Shown piece by piece: positions 8,559 through 17,214 of a DNA stretch of 64,000 bases (its first letter is position 1; the number at the start of each line of letters is the position of its first letter). Position numbers and translations under genes: made by a program. The DNA is from Filimonas zeae (GTDB lineage Bacteria > Bacteroidota > Bacteroidia > Chitinophagales > Chitinophagaceae): contig NZ_BMIB01000001.1 in assembly GCF_014641615.1 (NCBI RefSeq), positions 930,769 through 994,768 of the forward strand. Reading direction: 5' to 3'. A model generated the notes under the pieces. The model was not told where the DNA came from and ran no database searches. It saw nothing but the letters and a program-made list of their open reading frames with translations.

Positions 8559-9374
8559 TTATTTCAGCTTATTATAAAGTTCCTGTAGGGCTTGTGGTAA
8601 ACGAATGCTGAAGCCGCTGAGCAGCTCGCCATCCATGCTGATAACTTTTTTGTTTTTACCGGCGTTGGTTTGTGCAATGCCGGGTATTTTTTGCAAACCT
8701 TCTGCACCGCCAACGCTGCCCAGGCCGCTATCGAACATAAGAATAACATCGGGGTTGGCTGCTACCAGCGCTTCTGCAGAAAGGGGTTTGAAATCGGTAA
8801 ACCCTGTCATGGCATTGGTGGCGCCAGCCAGGGTAATCATTTTATCAATAGAGGTATTGGTGCCGCTTACCTGCATAGCGCCTGCGCCGCGGGCATAAAT
8901 AAACAATACTTTTTTATGAAGGGCAGTGGTTTTAACAGCAGCCATTTGTTTGTCGAAGGTTTGCTGCAGTGCAGCGGCTTTAGCGGTAGCGCCTATAGCA
9001 GCAGCTAGTTCACCAATGAGGTTGCGGGTGCCCTGTACAGAAAGTTCCTGTTTAAGAATAACTGTTTTTACTTTGGCAGCTTTCAACTGATCCAGCAGTT
9101 GCGGGTTAAGCTGGTTGTCGAAAGTAATAACCAATGTGGGTTGCAGAGATAATACGCCTTCAGCAGAGATGTTGCGGTTATGGCCTACTTTGGCTTTAGT
9201 CTTTAATGCTTCGGGATAGTTGCTGGTAACATCAACCCCCACAATTTGTGATTCTGCCCCCAGTGCGCACAGTATTTCACTGATGGCGCCGTTAAGAGAT
9301 ATAATGCGTTGCTGTGCCTGTGCAGTAAGTGCTGCAAACATGGTTATTGCAAAAAATAAGAGTGCTTTTTTCAT
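8559..9374 (-). CDS. hmuT: Haem-binding periplasmic protein of the ABC importer
   Basis: The 271-aa protein has a Sec signal (…FAALTAQAQQ) and the class III substrate-binding fold: RIISLNGAISEILCALG, GVDVTSNYPEALK, GHNRNISAEGVLSLQPTLVI, NPDVILMFDSG. It receives haem from the HmuR receptor and hands it to HmuUV. It is separated from the upstream hmuY by about 100 bp containing two hairpins. Confidence 0.92.
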   Translation of the reverse strand: MKKALLFFAITMFAALTAQAQQRIISLNGAISEILCALGAESQIVGVDVTSNYPEALKTKAKVGHNRNISAEGVLSLQPTLVITFDNQLNPQLLDQLKAAKVKTVILKQELSVQGTRNLIGELAAAIGATAKAAALQQTFDKQMAAVKTTALHKKVLFIYARGAGAMQVSGTNTSIDKMITLAGATNAMTGFTDFKPLSAEALVAANPDVILMFDSGLGSVGGAEGLQKIPGIAQTNAGKNKKVISMDGELLSGFSIRLPQALQELYNKLK

Positions 9375-9400
9375 AATCTATCTGTGTTTTTAATAATTAG

Positions 9401-9457
9401 CCTGCCCCGTTTTACCGGGGCAGGGGAAAAGCAGCTACCTGTACAGGCAACTGCTTT
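9401..9457. promoter_or_regulatory. Two tandem hairpins between hmuY and hmuT
   Basis: Hairpin 1 is CCTGCCCCG/CGGGGCAGG with a 6-nt loop (9401-9424). Hairpin 2 is AAAGCAG/CTGCTTT enclosing the palindrome CCTGTACAGG (9428-9457). In the hmu mRNA (minus) neither is followed by a clean U-tract, so mRNA processing, stabilisation or partial termination are all possible. Confidence 0.55.
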
Positions 9458-9476
9458 GTAAGGGTATTACGTAGCA

Positions 9477-10061
9477 TTAGAAATTGGCGGTGCCGTTTTG
9501 CTGAATGCTGTATCTGAAAGTATAATAACGGGATGGTGTTGAAAGCTGAGGTGCTGCAACGGCATCTTTATAATAGCTGAGAATAGAAATTTTTGCGTAT
9601 TTGTTGTTGGCAGTTTTTACCACAATAGTGTTTCCTGCTTTTGGGGTAACAATGTGAGTGGTAGGGTTATAGTCGTACCAGGCAGCAATAGCACGTCCGC
9701 CGGCGCTGTCGCGTAAATAGCCGGTAGCCGGTGCGGTGGTAAGGTCTGCAAAGCCGGTGGCTACGGTTTGTGCTGCAGCAGTGCCGGGGCCGCTTACGCC
9801 ACCGTTAACAATAATGCTGGTGGTTCTGAAACCAATATCCCATTTGGTAGAAGCAGAATCGGACAAAGGAACGATAGTGCTATCGCTTAAACGAAAGAAC
9901 ACATAGTGGCTGGTGTTGCCGGTGTCGGCTGCCAGGTTTCTTACAGTAACAGTGCTGGTAACCGCAGGGGCTGTGGTATCGGCATCATCGTCTTTGCTAC
10001 AGGAAACTGCTAACACGGACAGGGCTGCAAATGCACACAGGAAGAGTTTGTTCTTTTTCAT
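9477..10061 (-). CDS. hmuY: HmuY-family haem-binding surface lipoprotein
   Basis: The 194-aa lipoprotein has SPII box LAVSC followed by an acidic stretch (SKDDDADTT) that could act as a surface-export signal. The body matches the HmuY beta-fold: NTSHYVFFRLSDS, STKWDIGFRTTSI, AAWYDYNPTTHIVTPK, YAKISILSYYKD, SRYYTFRYS. HmuY proteins capture haem at the cell surface and pass it to the HmuR TonB receptor, encoded just upstream. Haem ligands cannot be assigned from reading. Confidence 0.88.
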   Translation of the reverse strand: MKKNKLFLCAFAALSVLAVSCSKDDDADTTAPAVTSTVTVRNLAADTGNTSHYVFFRLSDSTIVPLSDSASTKWDIGFRTTSIIVNGGVSGPGTAAAQTVATGFADLTTAPATGYLRDSAGGRAIAAWYDYNPTTHIVTPKAGNTIVVKTANNKYAKISILSYYKDAVAAPQLSTPSRYYTFRYSIQQNGTANF

Positions 10062-10081
10062 CTGATGTTTGATTTATCTAT

Positions 10082-12187
10082 TTATTTGTTGCTTGTTGAG
10101 ATTGATTTTTCACGGGCACCGAATTTTACTATAACACCACCGTACCATACCGTTGGTGCCAATGTAGGATCGTAAGCACTGGCGGCTTTGAATACATTAT
10201 TTACACCCGCTTCCAGCACAATGCTGCGGATTGATTTTTGAACTGCCAGGTTGCATACAGTATAACCATCGGCATATTCACGTTTATCATCCAGTATGGA
10301 GTTGGCGTTTACATCACCCCCATATCCAAACCGGCCGCGGTAAATAGCTCTGGCCATTACATTGAATGCATATTTTTTGTTCTCGTAGTTCAGTTTAACG
10401 TTTCCTGAATGTTTACTGCGATTGTACAGGCCGCCGTATTGAGAAGTTTTTACTTTTCTTTCATCGCCATTGGCATCGCGGTAATAGATTTTGCCTGCTT
10501 TTATCTGGTTCAGTACTTCCTGGTCTTTGGCTTCCAGATACTGGTAGCCGGCAGAAAGGGTAAGGTTGCGTGCGGGTGTATAAGTAAGCTGCACATCTAC
10601 CCCCTGCGTAAATACATTGTTGTAATTAAAGTAGCTGAACACGTTTTGACCGTTTGTTTTCAGTGCAATGGCTCTGGTATCAATGAGGTCTTTAATATTG
10701 TTGCGGAACAGGTTTACCGACAGGCGCAGGTTGCTTACCGGTGTAATATCGGCGCCGGCGTTATACCCCATAGAGCTTTCTGCTTTAATGGTGGGTATGG
10801 TGGCAGGGTCTATATACAAAGAAGCTATTTGCCCGTTCTGCTGCAGTTTTTGTACGTTTTCTGTAATAATGCGGTTGCCCAGTACCGTATATCCTACCAG
10901 CGGGCTGGTAAAATTGAGCAGCAACTGGCTGAACGTAGGTGCTTTGTAGCCGCCACCTGCGGATGCTTTTACCGTAATCCATCTTGCAAAGCGGTATTGC
11001 ATAGCCAATTTGGGGCTCAGGCGGCTGGCGTATTCATTGTGTTTGTCAAAACGCAGCCCCGCCACCAGATTAAACCGGTTGTTTACCTGCCATTGGTGCT
11101 GTGCAAACAGGTATTGCTGGTTAAAGGTGTTTCTGTTATCGTAACGCGTAGCTTTTGCTACTTCTATAATATTACCTGCGCCTGCTGTGGTAAGGTGTGC
11201 TGACGACAGTTGCAGATCGTATTGTGCTTCTGTGCGGTTGAACGACTGATTAAAGTAGCTTTCATCATACAGTTTGCCATCTGCCACCGTATTATCTGTG
11301 GTACGTGTGCGGTAAGAGGTATAATAGTTTTTTACCTGTAAACGCTGGCGGCTGTTGAGTTGTATGCTAAGGGTAGGTGTAACGGTTACTTCGGTAAGAT
11401 TAGTGTGTGTACCTACTATGCTGTTGCTGCTGGTGCCGGTAACCAGATACTTGTTATCCTGCTCTTCGCGGTACAGCCTGGCGTTTAACGAGAAATTGAT
11501 TTTACTGCTGAGCGCATAACGGAGCCCTGTGCCTGCCGTGTAGGTGCGGTAGGAGGGGATAGCTTTGGATATACTATCTACCGTATAGTACCCGTTGGTG
11601 CGGTAATAGTTTCCAAATACTGACCAGCCAAAGCGTTGCAGTTGCTGCCCCATTTCAGCAGTAACATCTGTGGTACTGTATTTGCGTTGCCGTGCATGCA
11701 GGCTGCCTGTAAGTACAGAGGGCAGTTTGCGTGTAATAATATTAATAACGCCGCCCATAGCCTCGCTGCCATAGAGGGATGAAGCGGGGCCTTTTACTAT
11801 TTCAATTCTTTCTATGTTGGCAATAGTAATGCGCGAAAGATCCAGTGTGCCTGCATTACGGCCTATCAGGGGTTCGCCGTCTATCAATATCAGTACATAG
11901 TCTGCGCTCATGCCCTGCATCTGAATACCTGTACCGTGGTCGCTTACTATTTGCAGGCCTGTTTGCTCGGCCAGTACCTCGTTCAGGCGCATAGACCCCA
12001 TTTTTTCAATGGTTTGCCTGTTAATAACGGTTACGGGCATGGGTACGTCCTGTAAAGGGCGTGCGCTTTTAGTGGCGGTAACCACTACCTCTTCCAGTTT
12101 GCCGGAAGCGGTAACACTATCCTGCTGCGCATAGCCTGCACTGCATATACATAAACAGGTAATACCTGTAAGCCATTGATATTTCAT
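10082..12187 (-). CDS. hmuR: TonB-dependent haem receptor (HmuR-like)
   Basis: The 701-aa protein has a signal peptide (…CSAGYAQQ), a TonB-box-like segment (EEVVVTATKSAR), a plug domain (PMPVTVINRQTIEKMGSMRLNEVLAEQTG, GEPLIGRNAGTLDLSRI, VKGPASSLYGSEAMGGVINIITRK) and a 22-strand barrel. It moves haem across the outer membrane using TonB energy. It is the first gene of the minus-strand hmu operon and faces the PepSY gene across a repeat-rich control region. Confidence 0.92.
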   Translation of the reverse strand: MKYQWLTGITCLCICSAGYAQQDSVTASGKLEEVVVTATKSARPLQDVPMPVTVINRQTIEKMGSMRLNEVLAEQTGLQIVSDHGTGIQMQGMSADYVLILIDGEPLIGRNAGTLDLSRITIANIERIEIVKGPASSLYGSEAMGGVINIITRKLPSVLTGSLHARQRKYSTTDVTAEMGQQLQRFGWSVFGNYYRTNGYYTVDSISKAIPSYRTYTAGTGLRYALSSKINFSLNARLYREEQDNKYLVTGTSSNSIVGTHTNLTEVTVTPTLSIQLNSRQRLQVKNYYTSYRTRTTDNTVADGKLYDESYFNQSFNRTEAQYDLQLSSAHLTTAGAGNIIEVAKATRYDNRNTFNQQYLFAQHQWQVNNRFNLVAGLRFDKHNEYASRLSPKLAMQYRFARWITVKASAGGGYKAPTFSQLLLNFTSPLVGYTVLGNRIITENVQKLQQNGQIASLYIDPATIPTIKAESSMGYNAGADITPVSNLRLSVNLFRNNIKDLIDTRAIALKTNGQNVFSYFNYNNVFTQGVDVQLTYTPARNLTLSAGYQYLEAKDQEVLNQIKAGKIYYRDANGDERKVKTSQYGGLYNRSKHSGNVKLNYENKKYAFNVMARAIYRGRFGYGGDVNANSILDDKREYADGYTVCNLAVQKSIRSIVLEAGVNNVFKAASAYDPTLAPTVWYGGVIVKFGAREKSISTSNK

Positions 12188-12602
12188 AAATACTGAATTG
12201 TGTGTAATACACGGGTATTACAGAATGGAGCAGAAACAAAGCACCTTAGTGCGTAGCGAGTAAATGAGTAGGCAAAAGTAGCCGGTGCGCCTGCGGTTGA
12301 TTTATTAAATGCGAAAAACGGGTTACGATATTGGAAAAACGGGTGTTTTCCTGATACCGTAAATCCATTTCCCGATTTTGTAAAAGCAGTAGCAGGCATT
12401 TGCCGCACCTTTGCATTATAACTATCTTTTGTAGTATAATCTATCACTATCATCAATTTCAGGCGGGGTGTTCTCATCCTGCTTTTTTATTTATACGATT
12501 TACCTGTTGCGTAAATCGTTTTTCCAGAATAAGTAAATCGTTTACAATACGGTGGTTGAAATTTGTACCTGCAAAAGCCTGATATTTTAGGTTTCTTTGT
12601 AC
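12188..12602. promoter_or_regulatory. Divergent control region hmuR / PepSY gene with phased repeats
   Basis: Near hmuR, the direct repeat GAAAAACGGGT occurs at 12313 and 12334 (21 bp apart). Near the PepSY gene, ACGATTTAC (12495-12503) and GTAAATCGT (12511-12519) form a perfect 9-bp inverted repeat, and GTAAATCGT recurs at 12533, 22 bp from the previous copy, inside the palindrome GTAAATCGTTTAC. A minus-strand -7 element TACTTTTG (12280-12273) could serve hmuR. Spacing by two helical turns suggests binding of a dimeric regulator. The regulator is not identifiable, and the repeats do not look like a classical Fur box. Confidence 0.55.
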
Positions 12603-13775
12603 ATGCAAAAGAAGAAGCGGGGTTTTAAATACCTGGTAAACCAGATACATCTGTGGCTGGGCCTGGTATCGGGAACAATAGTATTTATTGTGGCTGTTAC
12701 CGGCTGCTTGTTTGCATTTCAGAAAGAGATATCAGAGTTGTTACATAAGAACAAGCTATTTGTTGATGTGCCGGCAGCGGCTAAAACAATGCCTTTAAGC
12801 GCGTTGCTGCCCAAGGCACAGCATGCCCTGGGAGATTCGATGGTGATTAGTAATATAACTACCTATAAACAGCCTGACCGGAGCTGGGAGTTTATGGTAT
12901 ACGAAGCAGGAGACCCGGAAGCACTTACAATAATGGGAGGTATAAAGCACTATTGCAGTGTACATATTAACCCTTATACCGGTGTGGTAACCGGCAAAAC
13001 AGATTATAAAACAGATTTTTTTGTAATTGTTAAAAACCTGCACTGGAGTCTTTTGCTGAATACCCCTTACGGGCAGCCGATAGTAGGATGGGCCACTTTT
13101 ATTTTTGTGGTGTTACTGATTACAGGTTTGGTATTGTGGTGGCCAAAGAAATGGAATAGGCATATACGAAAACAGCGTTTTAGTATAAAGTGGGATGCGA
13201 AGTGGAGGAGGCTGAACTATGATTTGCACAGTGTGTTGGGGGTTTACGGAATGCTGATTACACTGGTGCTGGCACTTACAGGTATGGTTTGGGCTTTTGA
13301 ATGGTTTAATAAAGCAGTATACACGGTTGCTGCGGGCACTTCAAAACACCCTGAACAAAAAGCATTTACCTCTGTTAAAGGCACAGTGCTGCAAACTAAT
13401 CCGCTGGACATAGCTTTCAGCCATGCGCAACAAGCCAGGCCGGAAGCGGATAGAATAGGGGTTAGCCCTGCTTATGGCGAAGAAGGACTGATATATATGT
13501 ATTGTTACAGGGGGAAGGAGGTGTATTATGACTACGATGCCCTACAGTACGATCAATATAGTGGAAAGCTGTTGCACACAGAAAACCGCAGCAGCAGAAA
13601 CAGGGGAGAAGTGTTAACCGGTATGAACTATGACATACATGTGGGGGCGATAGCGGGATTACCAGGCAAAATACTGGCGTTTATGGCCAGTTTAATTGCC
13701 GCCAGCCTGCCGGTTACCGGAGTGCTGCTCTGGTGGGGAAAAAGGCACAAGCCTTCCCATAAAGCGGCAGTATAA
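12603..13775 (+). CDS. PepSY-associated TM helix protein (iron-uptake related)
   Basis: A 390-aa inner-membrane protein of the PepSY_TM family: TM1 with IHLWLGLVSGTIVFIVAVTG, periplasmic PepSY-like part, TM2 GWATFIFVVLLITGLVLWWPK, TM3 DLHSVLGVYGMLITLVLALTG and TM4 near the C-terminus (…LPVTGVLLWWGK). His residues in TM1, TM3 and before TM4 (IHVGAIAG) are candidate haem ligands, as in the flavocytochrome-like PiuB/FpvG proteins that reduce ferric siderophores. Divergence from the hmu operon supports a role in iron or haem reduction. The start at 12603 is preferred to the TTG six bases earlier. Confidence 0.85.
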   Translation: MQKKKRGFKYLVNQIHLWLGLVSGTIVFIVAVTGCLFAFQKEISELLHKNKLFVDVPAAAKTMPLSALLPKAQHALGDSMVISNITTYKQPDRSWEFMVYEAGDPEALTIMGGIKHYCSVHINPYTGVVTGKTDYKTDFFVIVKNLHWSLLLNTPYGQPIVGWATFIFVVLLITGLVLWWPKKWNRHIRKQRFSIKWDAKWRRLNYDLHSVLGVYGMLITLVLALTGMVWAFEWFNKAVYTVAAGTSKHPEQKAFTSVKGTVLQTNPLDIAFSHAQQARPEADRIGVSPAYGEEGLIYMYCYRGKEVYYDYDALQYDQYSGKLLHTENRSSRNRGEVLTGMNYDIHVGAIAGLPGKILAFMASLIAASLPVTGVLLWWGKRHKPSHKAAV

Positions 13776-13811
13776 ACATTGTGTATTATTAAGGTGGATC
13801 TATAAAAACGT

Positions 13812-13842
13812 AAAGGGCTGATATTCCTATCGGCCCTTTTTT
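13812..13842 (+). terminator. Intrinsic terminator after PepSY gene
   Basis: AAAGGGCTGATA-TTCC-TATCGGCCCTTT followed by a T-run. Confidence 0.88.
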
Positions 13843-13907
13843 ATGTGCGTACGTTTGAGGTAAACGGCTGGCTGTCAACATTTTTTTTGAAAATTTTCTT
13901 CAAAGTT

Positions 13908-13937
13908 TTTGCAGAATCAAAAATCGCCCTATATTTG
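13908..13937 (+). promoter_or_regulatory. Promoter of tRNA-Arg
   Basis: TTTG at 13908-13911, 18-bp spacer, TATATTTG at 13930-13937; it matches the Bacteroidota -33/-7 consensus and lies 33 bp upstream of the tRNA. Confidence 0.78.
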
Positions 13938-13970
13938 CACTCCAATCGACACAGAACAACGGTTGAAAAC

Positions 13971-14044
13971 GGCTCCTTAGCTCAATTGAATAGAGCATCT
14001 CACTACGGATGAGAAGGTTTCAGGTTTGAATCCTGAAGGGGTCA
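13971..14044 (+). tRNA. tRNA-Arg (anticodon ACG)
   Basis: Acceptor GGCTCCT/AGGGGTC, D-arm TAGCTCAATTGAATAGAGC, anticodon stem TCTCA/TGAGA with loop CTACGGA (anticodon ACG, normally read as inosine-CG), T-arm with GGTTTGAATCC. Discriminator A, no encoded CCA. Confidence 0.95.
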
Positions 14045-14050
14045 CTAAAA

Positions 14051-14090
14051 AAGAAAAAGGTTTCAAGCAATTGAAACCTTTTTCTTTTTA
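14051..14090 (+). terminator. Intrinsic terminator of tRNA-Arg
   Basis: A 16-bp stem (AAGAAAAAGGTTTCAA and its complement) with GCAA loop, ending in T-rich sequence. Confidence 0.9.
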
Positions 14091-14178
14091 ACCTGTTTTA
14101 GAAAAGCATCGCGCTAACACTTTTTTACTTCCTATAGATTGATTTTTAAAAACACTAAACAGCTTAATTAATAAGATG

Positions 14179-14706
14179 ATGAGCAAAATTCTATTGATGA
14201 CTTTTGCATTGGGCATGCAAATGACTGTAATTGGGCAAAATAAAAAGCAGCTACCACCACCCATCAAAAAGCCAGCTGCAGCGCCTTCTGTTAACGCTCA
14301 AAAAACGGTGAGTGTTTATGAGAAATTGTTGAAAGACCAACATCCGCCTTTGGCATTTCGCTGGACAGTACAGCAGGATACTTTACTATTGCCCAATCAG
14401 ATATTCAAAAAGCATATTGAAATAGGCCTGTACGAAGCAGCATTAAATTATGCTATAACAAAGGATTCTGTTACGCTGAAAAAAGAAGAAATATACCAGC
14501 CGCTTTCTCATAAGGTAAAATACATGTTTTTTAGCGTTAGCTTAAATAAGGATATCCTGACATTAACGGATAAAAAAACAGAGCAGGTTATGAAATTTCA
14601 ACTGTTTCTTAACCCTGAAAAAAGCGGGATTATAAAAATTCAAGACCTGATTAGTAAAGAAATATATCAGCCTACCGCTTTTGAAGGGCCGGCAATATCC
14701 ATGTAA
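14179..14706 (+). CDS. Exported protein of unknown function
   Basis: About 175 aa. The start MSKILLMTFALGMQMTVIGQ reads as a signal peptide, followed by a Lys/Pro/Ala linker (QLPPPIKKPAAAP) and a ~130-residue domain with alternating charged and aromatic residues (IFKKHIEIGLYEAAL, EIYQPLSHKVKYMFFSVSL) that suggests beta structure. No family is recognised. It stands alone between tRNA-Arg and the B12 riboswitch. A second ATG lies three bases upstream. Confidence 0.6.
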   Translation: MSKILLMTFALGMQMTVIGQNKKQLPPPIKKPAAAPSVNAQKTVSVYEKLLKDQHPPLAFRWTVQQDTLLLPNQIFKKHIEIGLYEAALNYAITKDSVTLKKEEIYQPLSHKVKYMFFSVSLNKDILTLTDKKTEQVMKFQLFLNPEKSGIIKIQDLISKEIYQPTAFEGPAISM

Positions 14707-14798
14707 ATCCTAAGGTTCAAAAAGGGGATGGTATTGCGTGGGGGTATTCAGGTTGACATGGCAATGTAAAATGCGGTGCTTTCTTATAGGTATCCTCT

Positions 14799-14827
14799 TT
14801 TGTATGGTGCTGTTTACTCTATATTTG
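14799..14827 (+). promoter_or_regulatory. Promoter of the B12 locus
   Basis: TTTG (14799-14802) and TATATTTG (14820-14827) with a 17-bp spacer, immediately upstream of the riboswitch. Confidence 0.7.
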
Positions 14828-14834
14828 CAGCGCA

Positions 14835-14993
14835 TGTTGGTTCTCCTACAGATTAAAATGGGAATCCGGTGTAAGTCCGGAACTATCCCCGTAGCTGTAA
14901 GTTCCTTTCAGGTGAATGCCATTAATGCCACTGTAGTGTAGCGCTATGGGAAGGCGGTATAACACCGGAACAAGTCAGAAGACCTGCCAGTAT
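14835..14993 (+). ncRNA. Cobalamin riboswitch
   Basis: The aptamer core is visible in order: GGTTCTCC, AAAATGGGAAT, CCGGTG…AGTCCGGAAC, TATCCCCGTAGCTGTAAG, GCCACTG, TATGGGAAGGCGG, AACACCGGAACAAGTCAGAAGACCTGCC. It binds adenosyl- or another cobalamin and lowers expression of the downstream receptor and lipoprotein genes. About 200 nt lie between its end and the btuB start and could hold the expression platform. Confidence 0.95.
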
Positions 14994-15192
14994 GCATGTA
15001 TACGTAGCTTTCGGGTGAAAGGCAACGGGATATAATGGCGCCTGCTTCCGGCAGGGGTATGCCTGCATTCCTGTATGTAACAGTCTTTTGTTACGGTAAT
15101 CTACGTTTTATAATGCAAAGTTTTGCTGCTGTTATGGCAACCCGCTGTAAATGCGCGGATAGCTGTATGCAGTGGCACACAGGCAGGTAAAC

Positions 15193-17205
15193 ATGATGCT
15201 ACCAGACAAAAATATTTATGGTGGGTTGTTGCCGGCAGCACTGCTGCTGTGTGTTTGCAGCCATGCACAAAGTGCAGCAGACACAGTGCGGGTACTGCAA
15301 AAGGTACAGGTAACTACCAAGCTGCCCCAGCGCGATATTACACCTGTACAAAGAATGAACGCGCAAACACTGGAGCAACTGAGCAGTCAGTCTGTTGCAG
15401 ATGCCATCCGTTACTTTTCAGGGGTACAGCTGAAAGACTATGGCGGAATAGGAGGGCTTAAAACGGTGAACATACGCAGTATGGGCACCAACCATACCGG
15501 TGTGTTTTATGATGGTATACAACTGGGAAATGCGCAGAACGGGCAGGTAGACCTGGGAAAGTTTTCGCTGGATAACGTAGAGGAAGTAAATCTGTATAAC
15601 GGGCAGAAAGCAGAGATTTTTCAACCGGCGAAGGACTTTGGATCGGCTGGCTCTATTTATCTGCAATCGGCACGTCCGGTGTTTAAAGGCGATAAAAAAG
15701 ATAATCTGCGGCTGACGTTTAAAACAGGATCGTTTGGGTTAATAAACCCGGGCATAACCTGGCAGCGGAAGATAAGCAGTAAGGTAAATGGCCATATAAG
15801 TACTGAATGGACGCATGCCAACGGGCGTTACCGGTTCCGGTATAAAAAACACAACAGCGATGGCAGTATTGCCTACGATACCACAGCGATAAGAGAAAAC
15901 GGAGATGTAAACGCGGTGCGCCTGGAAGGGGGGCTGGATGGTAAAACAGAGAAAACGGAATGGAAATGGAAAACCTATTCTTATATCTCTGAACGGGGCC
16001 TGCCGGGGTATATAGCCAACAACGTATTTAAACATGGGCAGCGGCAGTGGGATAGCAATTTGTTTACACAGGGGTGGTACAGGCGTAAAGTAACAAAGCG
16101 TTACAACCTGTTGCTGAGTGGTAAGCTGGCTTACGACTATACCCGCTACCTGGATACCGATACGGCCAATATGTATACAGATAACCGGTATAAACAAACG
16201 GAATTGTATTTGTCTGCAGCCAATGAATATACAATAGCCGGTAGCTGGAAGCTGGCATTATCTGCCGATTATCAATGGAATAAACTCAATGCCAATCTGG
16301 TTGATTTTGCTTATCCTGTGCGGCATACCGGCCTGCTGGCAGCAGCTACCTCGTGGCGTATCAATGGCTTTGCTGTACAGGGCAGTTTGCTGGGTACGGT
16401 GGTAAAAGATCTGGTTCGGGTGCGTGATGCGGCACCGGTTAAAACCGTATACACACCGGCTGTTTTTCTTTCCTGGCAACCCTTTGGTAAAACAGATGTA
16501 ACACTGCGGAGCTTTTATAAAAAGATATTCCGCATGCCCACCTTTAACGATCTCTATTACACTTTTATCGGCAATTCACTGCTAAAGCCGGAATATGCCA
16601 CCCAATACGATGTGGGGGCTACCTGGAGCCGCACGGCAGAAGGTAAGCTGTTGAAGCAGGCAAGCATACAGGTAGATGCTTATTACAATAGTGTAACAGA
16701 TAAAATAGTAGCGGTGCCTACTTCCAATCCTTTCCGCTGGATGATGATGAACCTGGGTAAGGTAGAGATAAGAGGGCTGGATGTGGCAGCGCAGGCCGAT
16801 TGGCGGTTGTCTGCGCTGGCATCTGTTAACACCAGACTAACCTATACTTTTCAGCAGGCGCAGGATTTTACCGATGCTACAGATGCCTTTTACGGTAATC
16901 AGATACCTTATATTCCCCGCCACAGCTTTTCGGCTATCGCTACAGCGGGCTATAAACAATGGAGCCTCAACTACAGCTTTATTTATACCGGCGAACGGTA
17001 CGATCAGAAAGCCAATATTCTTAAAAATTATCTGCAGCCCTGGTATACTACCGATGTATCTATCAGCAGATATGCAGATATAGCAGGTGGCAGATGGCGG
17101 GTGGCAATAGATGTAAACAATGTTTTTAACCAGTATTACGATGTGGTGCTCAACTACCCCATGCCGGGCAGAAACTATAAACTGGTAGTACAGGTAAACT
17201 TATAA
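15193..17205 (+). CDS. btuB: TonB-dependent cobalamin receptor, BtuB-like
   Basis: About 670 aa, with a signal peptide (…LLLCVCSHAQ), plug domain (QVTTKLPQRDITPVQRMN, SVADAIRYFSGVQLKDYGG, TVNIRSMGTNHTGVFYDGIQLGNAQNG) and a TonB barrel ending in aromatic-rich strands (…YKLVVQVNL). The upstream cobalamin riboswitch and downstream BtuG/BtuH-like genes identify the substrate as a corrinoid. ATG 15193 (or 15196) is preferred over the upstream GTG 15172 because it starts the signal peptide. Confidence 0.9.
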   Translation: MMLPDKNIYGGLLPAALLLCVCSHAQSAADTVRVLQKVQVTTKLPQRDITPVQRMNAQTLEQLSSQSVADAIRYFSGVQLKDYGGIGGLKTVNIRSMGTNHTGVFYDGIQLGNAQNGQVDLGKFSLDNVEEVNLYNGQKAEIFQPAKDFGSAGSIYLQSARPVFKGDKKDNLRLTFKTGSFGLINPGITWQRKISSKVNGHISTEWTHANGRYRFRYKKHNSDGSIAYDTTAIRENGDVNAVRLEGGLDGKTEKTEWKWKTYSYISERGLPGYIANNVFKHGQRQWDSNLFTQGWYRRKVTKRYNLLLSGKLAYDYTRYLDTDTANMYTDNRYKQTELYLSAANEYTIAGSWKLALSADYQWNKLNANLVDFAYPVRHTGLLAAATSWRINGFAVQGSLLGTVVKDLVRVRDAAPVKTVYTPAVFLSWQPFGKTDVTLRSFYKKIFRMPTFNDLYYTFIGNSLLKPEYATQYDVGATWSRTAEGKLLKQASIQVDAYYNSVTDKIVAVPTSNPFRWMMMNLGKVEIRGLDVAAQADWRLSALASVNTRLTYTFQQAQDFTDATDAFYGNQIPYIPRHSFSAIATAGYKQWSLNYSFIYTGERYDQKANILKNYLQPWYTTDVSISRYADIAGGRWRVAIDVNNVFNQYYDVVLNYPMPGRNYKLVVQVNL

Positions 17206-17214
17206 CACATAGCT

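Noticed and set aside
12184..12477. 97-aa frame on the minus strand overlapping the hmuR start
   Set aside because: It covers the repeat-rich control region and likely promoter of hmuR and shows no signal peptide or family motif.
14738..14941. 67-aa frame before the B12 genes
   Set aside because: It overlaps the promoter and most of the cobalamin riboswitch.
15123..15461. 112-aa frame overlapping the btuB start
   Set aside because: It lies in another frame across the btuB signal peptide and plug domain; codon pattern favours btuB.
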